This document shows positions 46,261 to 57,011 of a stretch of DNA of 64,000 nt, piece after piece. Both the position numbers and the translations under genes were made by a program. Each line of letters starts with the position of its first letter. Positions within the stretch are counted from its first letter, which is position 1. The DNA comes from Dendrophyllia cribrosa (taxonomy: Eukaryota; Cnidaria; Anthozoa; Scleractinia; Dendrophylliidae). The stretch is from assembly GCA_024195265.1 (NCBI GenBank), contig JAJLRJ010000014.1, forward strand, positions 21,928,009 to 21,992,008. The letters are read 5' to 3'. The notes beneath the pieces were generated by a model that saw only the letters and a program-made list of their open reading frames with translations, did no database searches and was not told the origin of the DNA.

Positions 46261-46371
46261 TTACATGCAAATAAAACATATTTGCATGTGAATGAAAACT
46301 CATTTTCATATGAAAGGTTTCGCACCTAGCCTCGCTTTGATAGAGAGGCTAAAGGCAACTCGGAAATGGCC
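46181..46371. mobile_element. 191-bp palindromic insertion in integrase
   Basis: GGCCATTTCCGAGTTGCCTT at one end is exactly inverted at the other. The arms are ~95 bp around a short AT-rich centre (46265-46280). It splits the integrase frame between WERLIG and LTKRAI. Flanking bases (TATT.. / CTATTAGA) suggest a short duplication that cannot be resolved. Confidence 0.85.
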
Positions 46372-47970
46372 TATTAGACGTTCCCAGAATCCCCCATACC
46401 AGGGAGCGCGCTTGGGGATAAATTTCCACTCGATTCCCTGTCTGCCGAAGACCTCCTTTAGTGAGGGAGACTGGAACAGTTCACGGAGGGTTTCAGCAGA
46501 TGCTAAATAAGTGGATGCGTTGTCAGAGACCATGACTACTGGTAAGGATTTACGGCTTGCAAATCTGCGGAATGCTTGAAGGAAGCTGTTCTCTGTAAGG
46601 TCTGGGACAACTTCTAAGTGAACTGCCCTTGTGACGGCGCAAGTGAAGAGACAAATGTAGCCTTTGGTTTCGCTATTGTTTGACTGTACGTAGAGTGGTC
46701 CGGCAAAATCTACCCCAGTTACTGCAAATGGGGGTGTTTCTTGAACTCTCAGTTTGGGTAGAGGAGCAGGATCTGGGGCTCTATAGGCTGTCCCTTCCAG
46801 CTTTCGGCATGTCACGCAGTGCTTGAGTTGTTTCCTTACGTGCCAACGTATGGACGTAATCCAAAAGGTTTGGCGAAGTGCAGTTACTGTGGCATTGACT
46901 CCAGAATGTAGTTGCTTGACATGAGCATCATGGATGATAAACTTTGTGAGTGGATGGCTTGGAGGAAGAAGGAAGGGAAATTTTGCCGAGTCATCCAGTG
47001 GAGCATTGTGTATCCTCCCCCCGCAGCGAAGAAAGCCATCTGAATCGAGGAATAAATGAAGCTGTCGTACTAGGGGAAGGCGAGTTTTGGAGCGACAAGT
47101 CAAGTTGGTGATTTCTTCAGGGTAGGTTAGTGCTTGACAGGTCTTGATCCATTCATGAAGAGCCTGGTGTCGTTCTTTGACAGACAGAGGTCCCACATGC
47201 TTCGGTTCTCGTTTGCGTATTTGGCCGAGAAATCGCAAGACATAGGCTGTCACACCCACCAGTTTAGGTAGTATACTGTATCTAGAGATATCAATGACAC
47301 GGTGAATCCCAGCCTTCTCTTGTATAGGTTGTTTTGGAACAGGGTCACCAGTAGGGTTTTTTTCTTCAAGTGGTTGCGAGAGACTCGGGTGAAGGACTTG
47401 TGAGGGTTTCCACTGTGGCCATTGGGACTCGGACAGAAGCCATTGTGGACCATATTTCCACAAGGGGGAGCTCTGGAGTTGCTGTGCATTGATTCCGCGA
47501 GTGAGTAAATCAGCAGGGTTGTCAGCTGTTGGGCAATGGCTCCAGTATGGCATGGGAAAAATCCCTTTGATCTCTTTCGTGCGGTTTGCCACGAACTGTT
47601 TTAAGGGTTTACTGCTTGACAACCAATAGAGAACTATTTCGCTATCAGACCACAGCTTGACCTTTAGGTTAGGGTACCTGGACTTGAGCGCTTGAGAAAC
47701 GAACCTTGCCAATCTTGTGCCAGTTAATGCAGCCATGAGCTCTAACTGTGGTAAGGTCAACTTCTTTAAGGGGGCGACTCTCGATTTAGCCATGACTAAG
47801 GAGCACTGATTGCCACTGGTGATATAGGAGACAGCTCCATAGGCCTTAGGACTGGCATCTGCAAATACATGCAAGTAGGGTTCAGTGGGCTGTGTTTCAG
47901 GACTTGGAAAGAAGCGTCTAGGTAAGGTTATCGTAGCTGCTTCCCTGATGTTTCGAGCAATTTCATCCAT
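46306..47970 (-). pseudogene. BEL/Pao RNase H and integrase (N-terminal and core)
   Basis: 554 codons. RNase H begins near residue 30 (YLHVFADASPKAYGAVSYI) with WSDSEIVLYWL further on. The integrase zinc-binding H-H-C-C motif is near residues 345-395 (HDAHVKQLHSG, KHCVTCRK). The catalytic core has VTGVDFAGPL, MVSDNAS and the Glu of YGGFWERL, matching D, D and E. The frame then enters the palindromic insertion and ends. Upstream it is separated from the RT frame by a shift, so it is not translated from the usual polyprotein. Confidence 0.9.
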
Positions 47971-48011
47971 TGACTGCTCAGTTCAGGTGAAAGTGGCTCA
48001 TCCCACTCTAG

Positions 48012-51000
48012 CTACTGTTGCCACAATTCTTGGATCAGTAGTTTGGCCCTTATGGTTACTGGAGACAAGAGTCCTAGAGGATCATAGACCTTGGATGAGA
48101 CTTGTAATACATTGCGCTTGGTGGCCAACTGTTGTGTGGGTTCATCTTTGTTTGAGGACAGGGTAAGGGTATCTGCAGAAGGGTCCCATTTCAAACCAAG
48201 GATGTTCACGATTCCATTTGTATCAGCAGTACCTTCCTTTGCAGCTTGCTCTCTGAGTGATGGGCTATTTGAGGACCAGGAACGTAAGTTGAAGTGGGCT
48301 TCATTCATGATCAACCGTGCTTCTTTATAGTAGTCAACAGCTTCTAGTTCTTGATTGCAACCTGAGATGACATTGTCAACATAGATATTCTCCTTCATGT
48401 CTTCAGCCACAGGTGTGTGATAGTTGTCCAGGTGGTGGTGAAGTGTTGCATTCAACATGAACGGGGAGCTGGTGGAGCCAAACAGAACAGTCTTGAAGCG
48501 GTAGACTTGGAATTTGCCTTCGGGATCCTCAGGGTTAGATAACCAGAAAAATCTGGTAAAGTCTCTTTCGCGTTCGTCAAGGCCAACATGGAGGAATGCC
48601 TTTTCGATGTCGGTTGACAGACCATAAGTGAAGGTACGGAAACGCAGAAGAATTGAACACATGTCGTTAAGAAATGGTGGGCCAACAAGAAGGCAGTCAT
48701 TTAGGCTGGGGGTGTCGGGTGAAGAGTGGAAGCTGCAGTCATAAACAATTCTGATTGGTGTTGTAGCTGAGTCTTTCTTTACTGGGTGGTGAGGGATATA
48801 GTGTGCATTGTCTGTAGGCTGTGCATCATCAACTTTCTCAATGAATCCACGTGCTTCATGTTCAGCTATGATGTTCCCATAAGTAGTCAAGAGTCGGGGT
48901 GTGGCAGCAAGACGACGAACCATAGAACGGGTGCGTTTTTCGCACTTGATGTAGTTTGTTGGGAGCGTCGGGGAATCGTCCTTCCAGGGCAATTTTGCAC
49001 TGTAGCTGCCATCTTGATTTCTCGTGATTGAGGTATTGATGTAGTTTTCTAGGAAAACTTCATGATCATTCTTCTCTGATTGTGGGGAGATGCCCATAGC
49101 TTCCAGAGACCAAAACTTTTCTAGGTCAAGTTCGTCCTCTTTTGTAGATGACATTGTTTGCAATAAGTTCACAACGGTAGCTGAAGGGAGGCTGGAGGAT
49201 GTTTGCAATGGTCCTGAAAGGAGGTAACCAAGTTTTGACGCGACAGCTGTTGGTCCACGTCCACGGATAACATGGTCTTCAACCAAATCCCAGTAGTGAT
49301 CAGCACCAATAAGGAGGGACACTTCAAAGCTCTCGTCAGATGTAATTGGATGTGCAAGTTTTAGTCCTCTAAGATAAGGGAGATCTTCCACACCTTGATG
49401 CATATGTGTTTGGAGTGGGACAGCTATCTTCTCTACCACTAAAACATGGAGTGGGATTGTTTCGCCAGAGGTTGTCACAACATTGATAGTGGCCAAAGGA
49501 AGGTGTCTAACAGCCGAAGCCTGCCCTCCAAATGCTGACAGATGAACATCCTCCCTCAGAGAGGTTTCTAGGCCCAGTTGGTTAGCTAGGGTGTGAGTGA
49601 TGAAGGAACGCTGAGCCCCTTCATCAAAGAGAATGTTGGCTTCACAACAAAGGTAATCTGTGCACACTGTAGCTATGGCTGTCTTGAGTAGAGAAGTATG
49701 ACCCAAGTGTGGCATACTGGATGGGGGTGCAGAGTGTATTGGTGCAAGAGTGGCATAGACATGAGCTGCTGGTAGCTGTTGATGTTGATTTGTATTTTGG
49801 TTTCTGGTGTTAGGAGTACCAGGTGCTTGATGTTGATAAGAACCTTGGGAGTTGGGGTTGGGTGTCCCTGTGCAGAGACTGGTGTGGTGCTTCCCTCGAC
49901 ATTTATGACATCGGTATCGTGATTGACAGACAGTAGACTTGTGGTTTCCCAGGCAGTTAAAACAGAGTTTTTCTCTTTTGACAATAGCCCATTTTTCTTG
50001 ACAGTCGGTTACCACATTACAGTTGTATGCTGGGTGAGGGCCTTTACAATATGTACACTTCCCCTTTGTTCCCAGTGATTTGAAGTGCTGGATGTCGGGT
50101 GGCCTCCCTTGGGCTTGAGTGAGAAATGAATTGGTGATTGCGGCAGAAGCTCCTGTGTGGGTGCTGTTTAAAGAATTTGTGTGCACTCCAATTTCAAGAA
50201 TTCGAATTTCTTTGAGGATAGATTCCCTTAACTGTTGGAACTTCCATTCAGGACTATCATGATCCCGAGCTAAATTTGTGCGCATATCAGGGGGTAGCTT
50301 CCCCAGAACAATTGGAACAAGGAGATCCCCATAAGTCTCATGAGACCGTCCAAGAGATTCCAGCCCCCTTACATGATTTTCCATGGTGTCATAAAATCCT
50401 TGCAGGTTTGAGAGTTCATAGACAGGGTTCGGGAGGTCCAGGAGAGCCTGCATGTGAGCACTGATTATCTTGTTTGGTTGCCCAAAACGTTCCCTTAAGA
50501 GTTTTACTGCTTGTTCATAATTACTATTTGTAAGGGGGAAGCCAGCTACAGCTCTCGATGCATCAGCTACTAGTTGTGCCTTAAGATAGGTGAATTTTTG
50601 TACCCCACCAAGGCTTGTGTTAGAGTGTACTGCTGCCTCGAACGAGTCCCAAAACGTAAACCAATGAAGCGGGTTTCCAGAGAAGGTAGGTAGATTTAAT
50701 TTAGGGAGACGACTGCTGTGGTTGTGAGAGCTAGTAGTTTGATCAGTTGACAAGTGAGGTAGAGAATTCAAGGTAGAAATGGATGGATTTTGTTGTAGTG
50801 GTTGTGTGTTTGAGGAGACCTGAATAACTTGGGAAGAGGCTTCATAAACTCCATTGGAGGCACCCTGAGGTTCGAGTGGAGGTCCCGATTGCCCATTAAC
50901 TGGTGAGGTTTCTAGTGGGGGTTGATGCGGATCATGACTTCCTGAGGCAACTTCTACTGGTGTATTTCCATGAGGTAGAGATAGTGATTTTTCCACAGTA

Positions 51001-51341
51001 ACAGAGGAAACAGGGCTTAGGGTTTTCTTAGAGGATAACACGTTAAGGAAGTTACTTTCCTGCAAGGATGTTTCGTCGATATCATCCTGTAAAACTTCAG
51101 TCTCGAAGGCTTCTTTCTCGATTTCGCCTGGTTCTTCGAGCAGAGCGGCGATCTTTTCATCCAAACTTTGAATTTTTTCCTTCTTTCGTGCCAGCTGTTC
51201 CAAAATGTTTTTCAGAGATACAAGGTCTGCTTCTGTTGGCGTTTCCTTAACCATGAGTGTGCCAGCCTTCTGAAGAATTTGCGTTAGATGAGCTCTAAAG
51301 CCCGCTCGTGAAGCTCTGTGTTTGGGTAGATTTTCCGCCAT
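48012..51341 (-). CDS. BEL/Pao gag-protease-RT polyprotein, truncated
   Basis: 1109 codons from the ATG at 51341. A coiled coil (residues 40-75) is followed by a DUF1759 gag domain (~210-370, LPTFSGNPLHWFTFWDSFEA). Next come Cys/His knuckles (~430-505: CTYCKGPH, CFNCLGNH, CHKCRGKH) and an A17-type aspartic protease with active site LFDEGAQRSF. The reverse transcriptase (~790-1060) has STDIEKAFLH for motif A and YVDN in place of YVDD for motif C. The frame stops at a TAG (48012-48014), directly after the RT connection, where related polyproteins continue. Coding character persists beyond it, and a frameshift near 47975 leads into the RNase H frame. Confidence 0.92.
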   Translation of the reverse strand: MAENLPKHRASRAGFRAHLTQILQKAGTLMVKETPTEADLVSLKNILEQLARKKEKIQSLDEKIAALLEEPGEIEKEAFETEVLQDDIDETSLQESNFLNVLSSKKTLSPVSSVTVEKSLSLPHGNTPVEVASGSHDPHQPPLETSPVNGQSGPPLEPQGASNGVYEASSQVIQVSSNTQPLQQNPSISTLNSLPHLSTDQTTSSHNHSSRLPKLNLPTFSGNPLHWFTFWDSFEAAVHSNTSLGGVQKFTYLKAQLVADASRAVAGFPLTNSNYEQAVKLLRERFGQPNKIISAHMQALLDLPNPVYELSNLQGFYDTMENHVRGLESLGRSHETYGDLLVPIVLGKLPPDMRTNLARDHDSPEWKFQQLRESILKEIRILEIGVHTNSLNSTHTGASAAITNSFLTQAQGRPPDIQHFKSLGTKGKCTYCKGPHPAYNCNVVTDCQEKWAIVKREKLCFNCLGNHKSTVCQSRYRCHKCRGKHHTSLCTGTPNPNSQGSYQHQAPGTPNTRNQNTNQHQQLPAAHVYATLAPIHSAPPSSMPHLGHTSLLKTAIATVCTDYLCCEANILFDEGAQRSFITHTLANQLGLETSLREDVHLSAFGGQASAVRHLPLATINVVTTSGETIPLHVLVVEKIAVPLQTHMHQGVEDLPYLRGLKLAHPITSDESFEVSLLIGADHYWDLVEDHVIRGRGPTAVASKLGYLLSGPLQTSSSLPSATVVNLLQTMSSTKEDELDLEKFWSLEAMGISPQSEKNDHEVFLENYINTSITRNQDGSYSAKLPWKDDSPTLPTNYIKCEKRTRSMVRRLAATPRLLTTYGNIIAEHEARGFIEKVDDAQPTDNAHYIPHHPVKKDSATTPIRIVYDCSFHSSPDTPSLNDCLLVGPPFLNDMCSILLRFRTFTYGLSTDIEKAFLHVGLDERERDFTRFFWLSNPEDPEGKFQVYRFKTVLFGSTSSPFMLNATLHHHLDNYHTPVAEDMKENIYVDNVISGCNQELEAVDYYKEARLIMNEAHFNLRSWSSNSPSLREQAAKEGTADTNGIVNILGLKWDPSADTLTLSSNKDEPTQQLATKRNVLQVSSKVYDPLGLLSPVTIRAKLLIQELWQQ

Positions 51342-51377
51342 ACTTGACTTATCTATCCTGGTCCCGGCACCAAATTA

Positions 51378-51653
51378 TGTCGCGAAGACAGAGAGATAAT
51401 AAGGAGACATCAAGAAGTCGACAAAAGTTCCGTTCAAATCTATATTCCAAAGAATAAGCGTCTTACAATAAACTGTAGAAAGCGGCCATGAAAGTGTTCA
51501 GAGAACCATGTGTTTCACGCGTGTGACACACGAGCCTAATCGTAATAACAGAAACCGCTGACCGCATTCGCAACGATCACAAAATAACAACAAACATGAG
51601 ATAAATGTACTAAAGTCAAAATGTTCAGTTCTTATTCTAAAGTCTCTTCGACA
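51378..51653 (-). repeat. 5' LTR of the BEL/Pao element
   Basis: 276 bp, nearly identical to 45197-45472. It is expected to hold the promoter. The gag ATG at 51341 is only 37 bp inside. Confidence 0.93.
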
Positions 51654-51658
51654 TCCTC

Positions 51659-52190
51659 AACACTTACTCAAAAGAGGATAAATTTACCAAACTAAACTGA
51701 CTGCTGCCGGTTTACCGTAAACAAAGAGTGAGGTTATAATGCGTTAGCCCGCGGAAATCGCGCCTCGTCCGTAAAAAAAACTGCGACTTGTCATGCAAAA
51801 TAAGTATTTTGGAAGCGGGATCGGGATGACATGTCCGCAGGAAGCAGTATGGCGGGATGAAAGAAAAAACAGTGGTGGGAAGCGGGATTGGGAAACCCTA
51901 TTTTGGACCCTCTATGGATATATGGCTTTGTCAGGCCACAAACGTGCGCTCGCTAAACAGCTTTCAAAACATGCTACTCGACTCGTGTGTTCTAATGATA
52001 GCATCTAACAAAAATGCGAGAAATTTTGCTAACAAAAATGCAACAAGAATGTCCCTACAGATTCACTAAAAAGTCTATAATAGTATCTAACAAAAATGTT
52101 GCTAACAAAAATGCAAGAAGAATGCATGTTAGACCACATTATACTCCTGTAAGTTGATTAACTAGACATCGAGCTACTTCTCGAGCTACA
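51659..52190. other. No gene; remnants of the outer elements
   Basis: Contains GCGGGAT-rich sequence (51820-51895) and reiterated CTAACAAAAATG motifs (52006-52120). Confidence 0.5.
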
Positions 52191-52440
52191 TGACCGGAGC
52201 TTTCGTTTGAACAATCTTAAGAGTTGAGAGGACTGGAGAAGGATCGGACTGGCCAGACTGGAATCTCTGACATGCCAAAACCTTTTTACATCGAAAGAAA
52301 GGCTAAACTGAAGAATACCAGGCCACTTATTTGCATCTCGTTGAATAAGAATGGCACCTTTTGTTTTCATTTGACTCGTTCTATAAAACGTTCAGGGATA
52401 TGTAAATAAGTGGCCGGGTATTCTAAAATCTCTCCTAGTA
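52191..52440 (+). repeat. Uninterrupted copy of the dispersed repeat (empty site)
   Basis: Matches 1873-1963 joined to 4566-4745. CATGCCAAAAC occurs once at ~52271, giving the pre-insertion sequence of the 2.6-kb element. Confidence 0.88.
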
Positions 52441-53441
52441 AGCTTAAGTTTCCTTACCTGAACCGGAGCAAACGAGAGAGCAAAACAGTCAATAAAGTGA
52501 GCTGGAAAGAATTCAAACCACGACGCCCAACGCTCCATCCAGGGGAGGGGGGGGGGGGCGGGGGGGGGGGGGGGGGGGCGGGAAGATTAGAGACCCTGGG
52601 AACGAGGTTGATGATGCCAGTCTGTTACTAGTAATCTGACATCTCTTGTCACGCAATGCATTACTCTGGGGTGTGGGGCGTGGGGTGTAGCGTTGCAGTT
52701 TTGTCCTCCGTGGCAGTTATGTCTTCTCACCTGTCGACCTTATAAGTCACCAATGAAAATGCGTGGTCATCGTGTCTTCCTTGACCATTGTTACCAGGGA
52801 AGGGATGGTGAAGTGCGAAAATATGACTAGCTCGATCGTGGTCTTCGCTTGATGCGCTCGCTTGGGATCGGAGCGATGTATTAAATTATGCGATATGATT
52901 GCTGAGCGATAAGGTAAGCATGTAATTGCAGTTTATGCTATACTTTTTATCAATATTATAATATTCCATGTATCAGGACCATGGTCGAGTCATGATTCTT
53001 CGTTTCAAAACCCCTTCTTTTCGATGTGGTCTGGTTTGGCGGCTCATGTACTGTAAACTGAAATTTTCAGTTCACTATTTGGCAAAGGACATCGATCTGG
53101 ATCGATGCGGCAAATGCGAAGAATCCGTTATAAAATAAACTTACTAAAGAAGGTTTAGATTCCCTCATTTTGCTTCCAACACGTGGAACACGGAATTGTC
53201 TAAAATCCTAGCCTGTCGATCGAGCACAGCAACTGTCAACTTCTCAAAGGTTTCTTACGGTGGCCTGTAATTTCTAGCTTGGCATGCATGGGTGGGTAAA
53301 CGTTTCTTGATTGCAGCTACAAAATTTCTGAATGAGACAAGCAAGGCATGTAAACAAACATACATGAATGAAGGTTTCTATTGTTCACTCAAAGACAAAT
53401 GATCAATGACCATCAGAGAAGGCAAATTGAAAGGAATCTAA
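52441..53441. other. No gene; G-rich tract
   Basis: Poly-G tracts at 52548-52579 are followed by a repeat end (CCTGGGAACGAGGTTG, also at 4956). The remainder shows no supported ORF. Confidence 0.5.
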
Positions 53442-53812
53442 GGGGCCGATTACATGGCGAATTTCAGCCCAGGCTGACCGGGCTGAGATTTCAGCCCGGC
53501 TTCCGAAATAAATCCTCTTGAAATGAAGTTAGCTGAAAATTCCAGCCCGGTTTCAGAAACCGAGCTGGAATTTTCAGCCTGGCCAAACGGGGTGAAAATC
53601 GCCATGTAATCGCATCAGAATTTCAGCCCGGGCTGAAAAGTGAATTTTGGCATGCGCAGTGACACCATTTTGGTTCTCGTTATCAATCTTCCCGCGCAAT
53701 TTCAAAATTGGCGGCCAGGCTGAAATCTCAGCCCGGGCTGAAATTTGTCATGTAATCACAACAAAATTTCAGCCCGGTTGACCGGGCTGAAATTCGCCAT
53801 GTAATCGGCCCC
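53442..53812. mobile_element. 371-bp Harbinger-type MITE, TSD TAA
   Basis: Starts GGGGCCGATTACATGGCGAA with the exact inverse at the right end. TAA lies at 53439-53441 and 53813-53815. Internal TTTCAGCCCGG motifs recur in both orientations. Confidence 0.92.
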
Positions 53813-53815
53813 TAA

Positions 53816-55743
53816 GGACTGTTGCTGAAATGATCTTTTTGACCAAAGATGTGTCCATCTATTTTGTGATAATGAAAAAGTACAGCTCAGCAAAGTTCAT
53901 TAAAAACTTTGGTTTTGAAAACCAATCATTTTTAGTTAAAAGATAAACAAAAGCGAGCCCAGGATCTTTCTATTGAGCGAATGCACATGCACAATGAACA
54001 AGTAACATGACATTGTATTGCTGTGTGATGCCCTTGGACTACCATTGCTCGAATCATAGTTAGAAGTGGGGACTAACTATGCTCAAATGTAAGCCTTATA
54101 AAATCATTGTTACTAGTCCCCTCTACTAACTATGATAAAATATTGGATTTTAATCAAGTTCATAAATTCATCGGTCTACTAATGTTTTTGTGAGCCGTTG
54201 CACAGGGTATTTTCTTTCTTTCACATAGCTAGATAGATAGACACACGCACAAACATCATGTCTCATAAAGTCTGATCATGTTGTGTATGGCCGGTATTCC
54301 TCTTCTCCAACTAATTAAATGTCAATAAAACATCAAGAAATAAAGGGTGAAGTATTGATCAACCTTTTTTCCCTTATTTCCAGCTTAGTTGAATAGTCCT
54401 TCCTTGACAAATTTCACATAACAGTGATAGAACCATTTGTGTGTTTCCTGTCAAATTTCAACATCAATATGCATGGAGATATTGTAATTGGTCTCAGATT
54501 TTATTTCCATTGCTGTGTAGAACTATAATAACTCATGTGCGAAGCGGCATGAGGTAAGGTTTTGGCTCCGTTTTTCTTGTTATTATTTTTATTTTTTGTG
54601 TCACGATTTTGCATGCAAACTTATGCACGCATATTTTAAAATGTCAATTCCTGTTTAGTTACTTCCGGCTACTCTCACTTCTGGTATTTCCAAAACAATC
54701 AATAGTAAACAACGTGGTTTGCAAGAACGATGACTAAATGAAAGGAGTACTCTTCGCCATGTCAGACATCTTCTTATCATGTTTAAAATATATCCTAAAA
54801 CTTTCTCACGCATGCACATGAGTATAGGCTGCTTGGAGCCTCTTGTTATCTGTTAAAAAGGACAATGCATACCATTCTTTGTTCTGAATGTAAGGATTTT
54901 TACACAAACAGGCAAGGACTTGTACTGTCTCAGTTTTGTTAAGAGAAGCATGTGATTATTGACTCATGTGTATTGTGTCTTTGTTTTTTCTTGCCCATAA
55001 AAATCTTCCAACAAAACTCAAACAAATATCAGCAAATATGCAAGATTACCATCCCAGACATAATTCAAGTGCTTTCCTTTTTTTATGTATTCTATTATTT
55101 TGGCTTTAATTTGCATACATTTCAATATTAATGTGTATAGATTGGATAACTAGTGTATAGGGTGACATGTATATGGTAATCTTTCCTTTGAATTTCCTTA
55201 ATTTAATTGAACTTGGTTATCAACTTCAACTGTTTTGACTGGCTTTTATTCAATTTAAGTGATTTGTATCAACAAATCATAGTAACATTTTGGATTGGGT
55301 CTTTCAATCCTGCATCCCTCAATCTCCTTTATAGGTCAACAAACTTTTCAAGGTTTTTTGTGCTACTACATTCTTATAGCAATGAAGCATCATTCAGTTC
55401 TATGTCATTGTTACCTATCACCTACCTTCAGGTAACTGGACAAAATTTTCATTTTTTTAACCTGTCACCTAAGTTCGGCATTACTGAGTGAAATGTTATT
55501 AAACAATACCTTTGTGTGCACACACTCACTTTTGCCAACTGTATTTTTTAATAGAATACACACTATATATCCATCCTAAAAGTTTACATGTGTGGACTTC
55601 AATGATGACGCTCAACCACATGCCTTTGCACGATTTAGCCAATCACAGCTTCGCTCCCATAGCCAGGAGCCAATCGCGCCAAAACCACTTGTCCAATCAC
55701 AGCTCGTGTTTTATTGTTGATTGCTTTTGTACCAGCAGTGCAA
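53816..55743. other. No supported gene
   Basis: AT-rich. A short inverted pair around GGGACTAACTATG (54067) and TAGTCCCC (54114). ORFs at 55207-55491 and 55512 onward lack recognisable domains before the helicase fragment. Confidence 0.5.
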
Positions 55744-56040
55744 ACAGGATATCGTCGCTTGACGAAGCTTTTGATTTGAATGCTTCAAAGTTCAAAATTC
55801 CTGACTTAAATGAATATCAAAAGCTATGTACCAATTCAAAAAAATGTTTTGCAGAAGGGTAATATTTTTGTAAACTTGCCTACGGGATTTGGTAAATCGC
55901 TGATTAATCAAGCTCTTCTGACAGTCTTCGATCATGTCAGCAATCTTCCAGGGCATATCATTGATGTTGTTTATTCACTGGTTAGTCTAATGGAGGATCA
56001 GGTACATTACTTGACAAGTATTGGCCTTGAGCGCAGTTAA
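55744..56040 (+). pseudogene. RecQ-like DNA helicase fragment (Walker A region)
   Basis: One frame (…LDEAFDLNASKFKIPDLNEY) runs to about 55860. The adjacent frame takes over with GNIFVNLPTGFGKSLINQAL, the helicase motif I (GxGKS), then VVYSLVSLMEDQVHYLTSIG, motif Ia of RecQ helicases (SPLxSLMxDQ), with the usual Pro replaced. A frameshift near 55855 and the stop at 56040, before motif II (DEAH), leave a nonfunctional fragment. RecQ enzymes unwind DNA during repair. This could also be the 5' exon of a longer gene, but I found no continuation. Confidence 0.75.
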
Positions 56041-56968
56041 TATCAGCAGCCAGGCTGAGATTTCAATTTATCTTAGGCCCGCTGGAATTTTTACAAACGT
56101 TTGTAGCATTTATCCCTACAAACGAACAGTTCACCATTCTTACGTCCACAGTTAGTAAAGATGAAATGATTTCAGCAATATCAAACAAACTTTTCCCGAA
56201 AACATGAATCTTGTCTTTCTTTATTGAAACCGACAAACAAATGAAAAACTTAGAACTACATTTTGTCAATTTCTTTGCAGTTCCATCTATACATGTAGGA
56301 AATCACTGAGACATCTGGCGCTTCTCGGAAAAAAGAGGGAAAAGCCTAATTACTTTAGTGGGGCGGGTGAGTTTATGCAGGGAACTTATCATAGTCTGAT
56401 GCACGATTGGTTTTATTGAAGACAAAGGTCAATCGCTGATTGGTGCAATCACTAATTATCACGTGCAAACGCCACGTGCTCAAAACAAAGGGAAAGGCAT
56501 GTGGTTCTGATTGAAGCAGCCATTGGTGGGGAAGGAGCGTTGCGTGATGAGCCCTAATAATGGCTGCGTAGGAGACTACTCCGACACGCACTGGTTTGAA
56601 ATACCTGTGAACACTGATCATTCCTCAGTTTTCTGCTTTTATGATGAACACCTGCATGTATTCCCATCAATATTATTGTCTTTATTTTAACATTGCCATG
56701 TGTTTTTGAATATTTTCAGTTTGATTTACAATTCTTAACTTGAAGGTTTCAAAGAATAATTGTATTAATCAAATAATGAGGGCTGGTTTCTCTTCAGCAC
56801 TGAATAATCCAAGAACATGGGAATAAAATCCGTTAACATGGTTGTTGTCATACATATCATGTACAAGATATACAGTGTAGAAGATTTTGGAGGAGACTTA
56901 CCTCAAATTTCTGTTTAGTGATGTCTTGCTTAAATATTGAGTTAAGAATGCATTTATTTTCTCAACAG
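56041..56968. other. No gene; repeat end near 56.5 kb
   Basis: The stretch 56520-56585 (GGAGCGTTGCGTGATGAG ... GCGTAGGAGACTA) resembles 14195-14250 and belongs to a dispersed repeat. Otherwise nothing recognised. Confidence 0.5.
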
Positions 56969-57011
56969 CCTATTAAAACAGAAAAGAAAGGTGAAAAACA
57001 GAAATGTGGTG
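56969..57011 (+). CDS. Short exon of an unrecognised gene
   Basis: Acceptor TTTATTTTCTCAACAG ends at 56968; the donor GTGAGT starts at 57012. It reads PIKTEKKGEKQKCG, phase 1 at its end, and joins in frame to the next exon. Very short, so it rests on the splice signals and phase agreement. Confidence 0.5.

Larger units (their letters stand above)
45197..51653 (-). mobile_element. BEL/Pao LTR retrotransposon, 6457 bp
   Basis: Two 276-bp LTRs (45197-45472 and 51378-51653) start TGTCGCGAAG and end CTTCGACA, with 5-bp target duplications TCCTC at 45192-45196 and 51654-51658. I saw only one mismatch (CAAAGGTT versus CAAAAGTT), so insertion is recent. The coding strand is minus, with gag, aspartic protease, RT, RNase H and integrase in BEL order. 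A candidate primer-binding site (TGGTGCCGGGACC on the minus strand) lies just inside the 51.4-kb LTR and a purine run (GGAGGA) just before the other. Nonsense, frameshift and insertion lesions make this copy non-autonomous. Confidence 0.95.
44487..51900. mobile_element. Second nested inverted-repeat element (tentative)
   Basis: ATAGGGTTGGCAGGATGCGG at about 44484 and the inverse-like GCGGGATTGGGAAACCCTAT at about 51882-51901 border a stretch rich in GCGGGAT motifs on both sides of the BEL/Pao insertion. The ends are only partly complementary. Confidence 0.4.
43794..52153. mobile_element. Probable outer TIR element disrupted by nested insertions
   Basis: CTTACAGGAGTATAAT with GCTAACATGCATTCTT at the left is inverted at 52112-52153 (AAGAATGCATGTTAGACCAC ... 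ATTATACTCCTGTAAG). Flanks are TTTAA at the left and TTGATTAA at the right, compatible with a decayed TTAA duplication. The space between contains the GGGATGCGGGAT-type inverted sequences and the BEL/Pao element. Confidence 0.55.

Noticed and set aside
48091..51250. Small plus-strand ORFs opposite gag-pol
   Set aside because: Shadows of the long minus-strand BEL/Pao frames.
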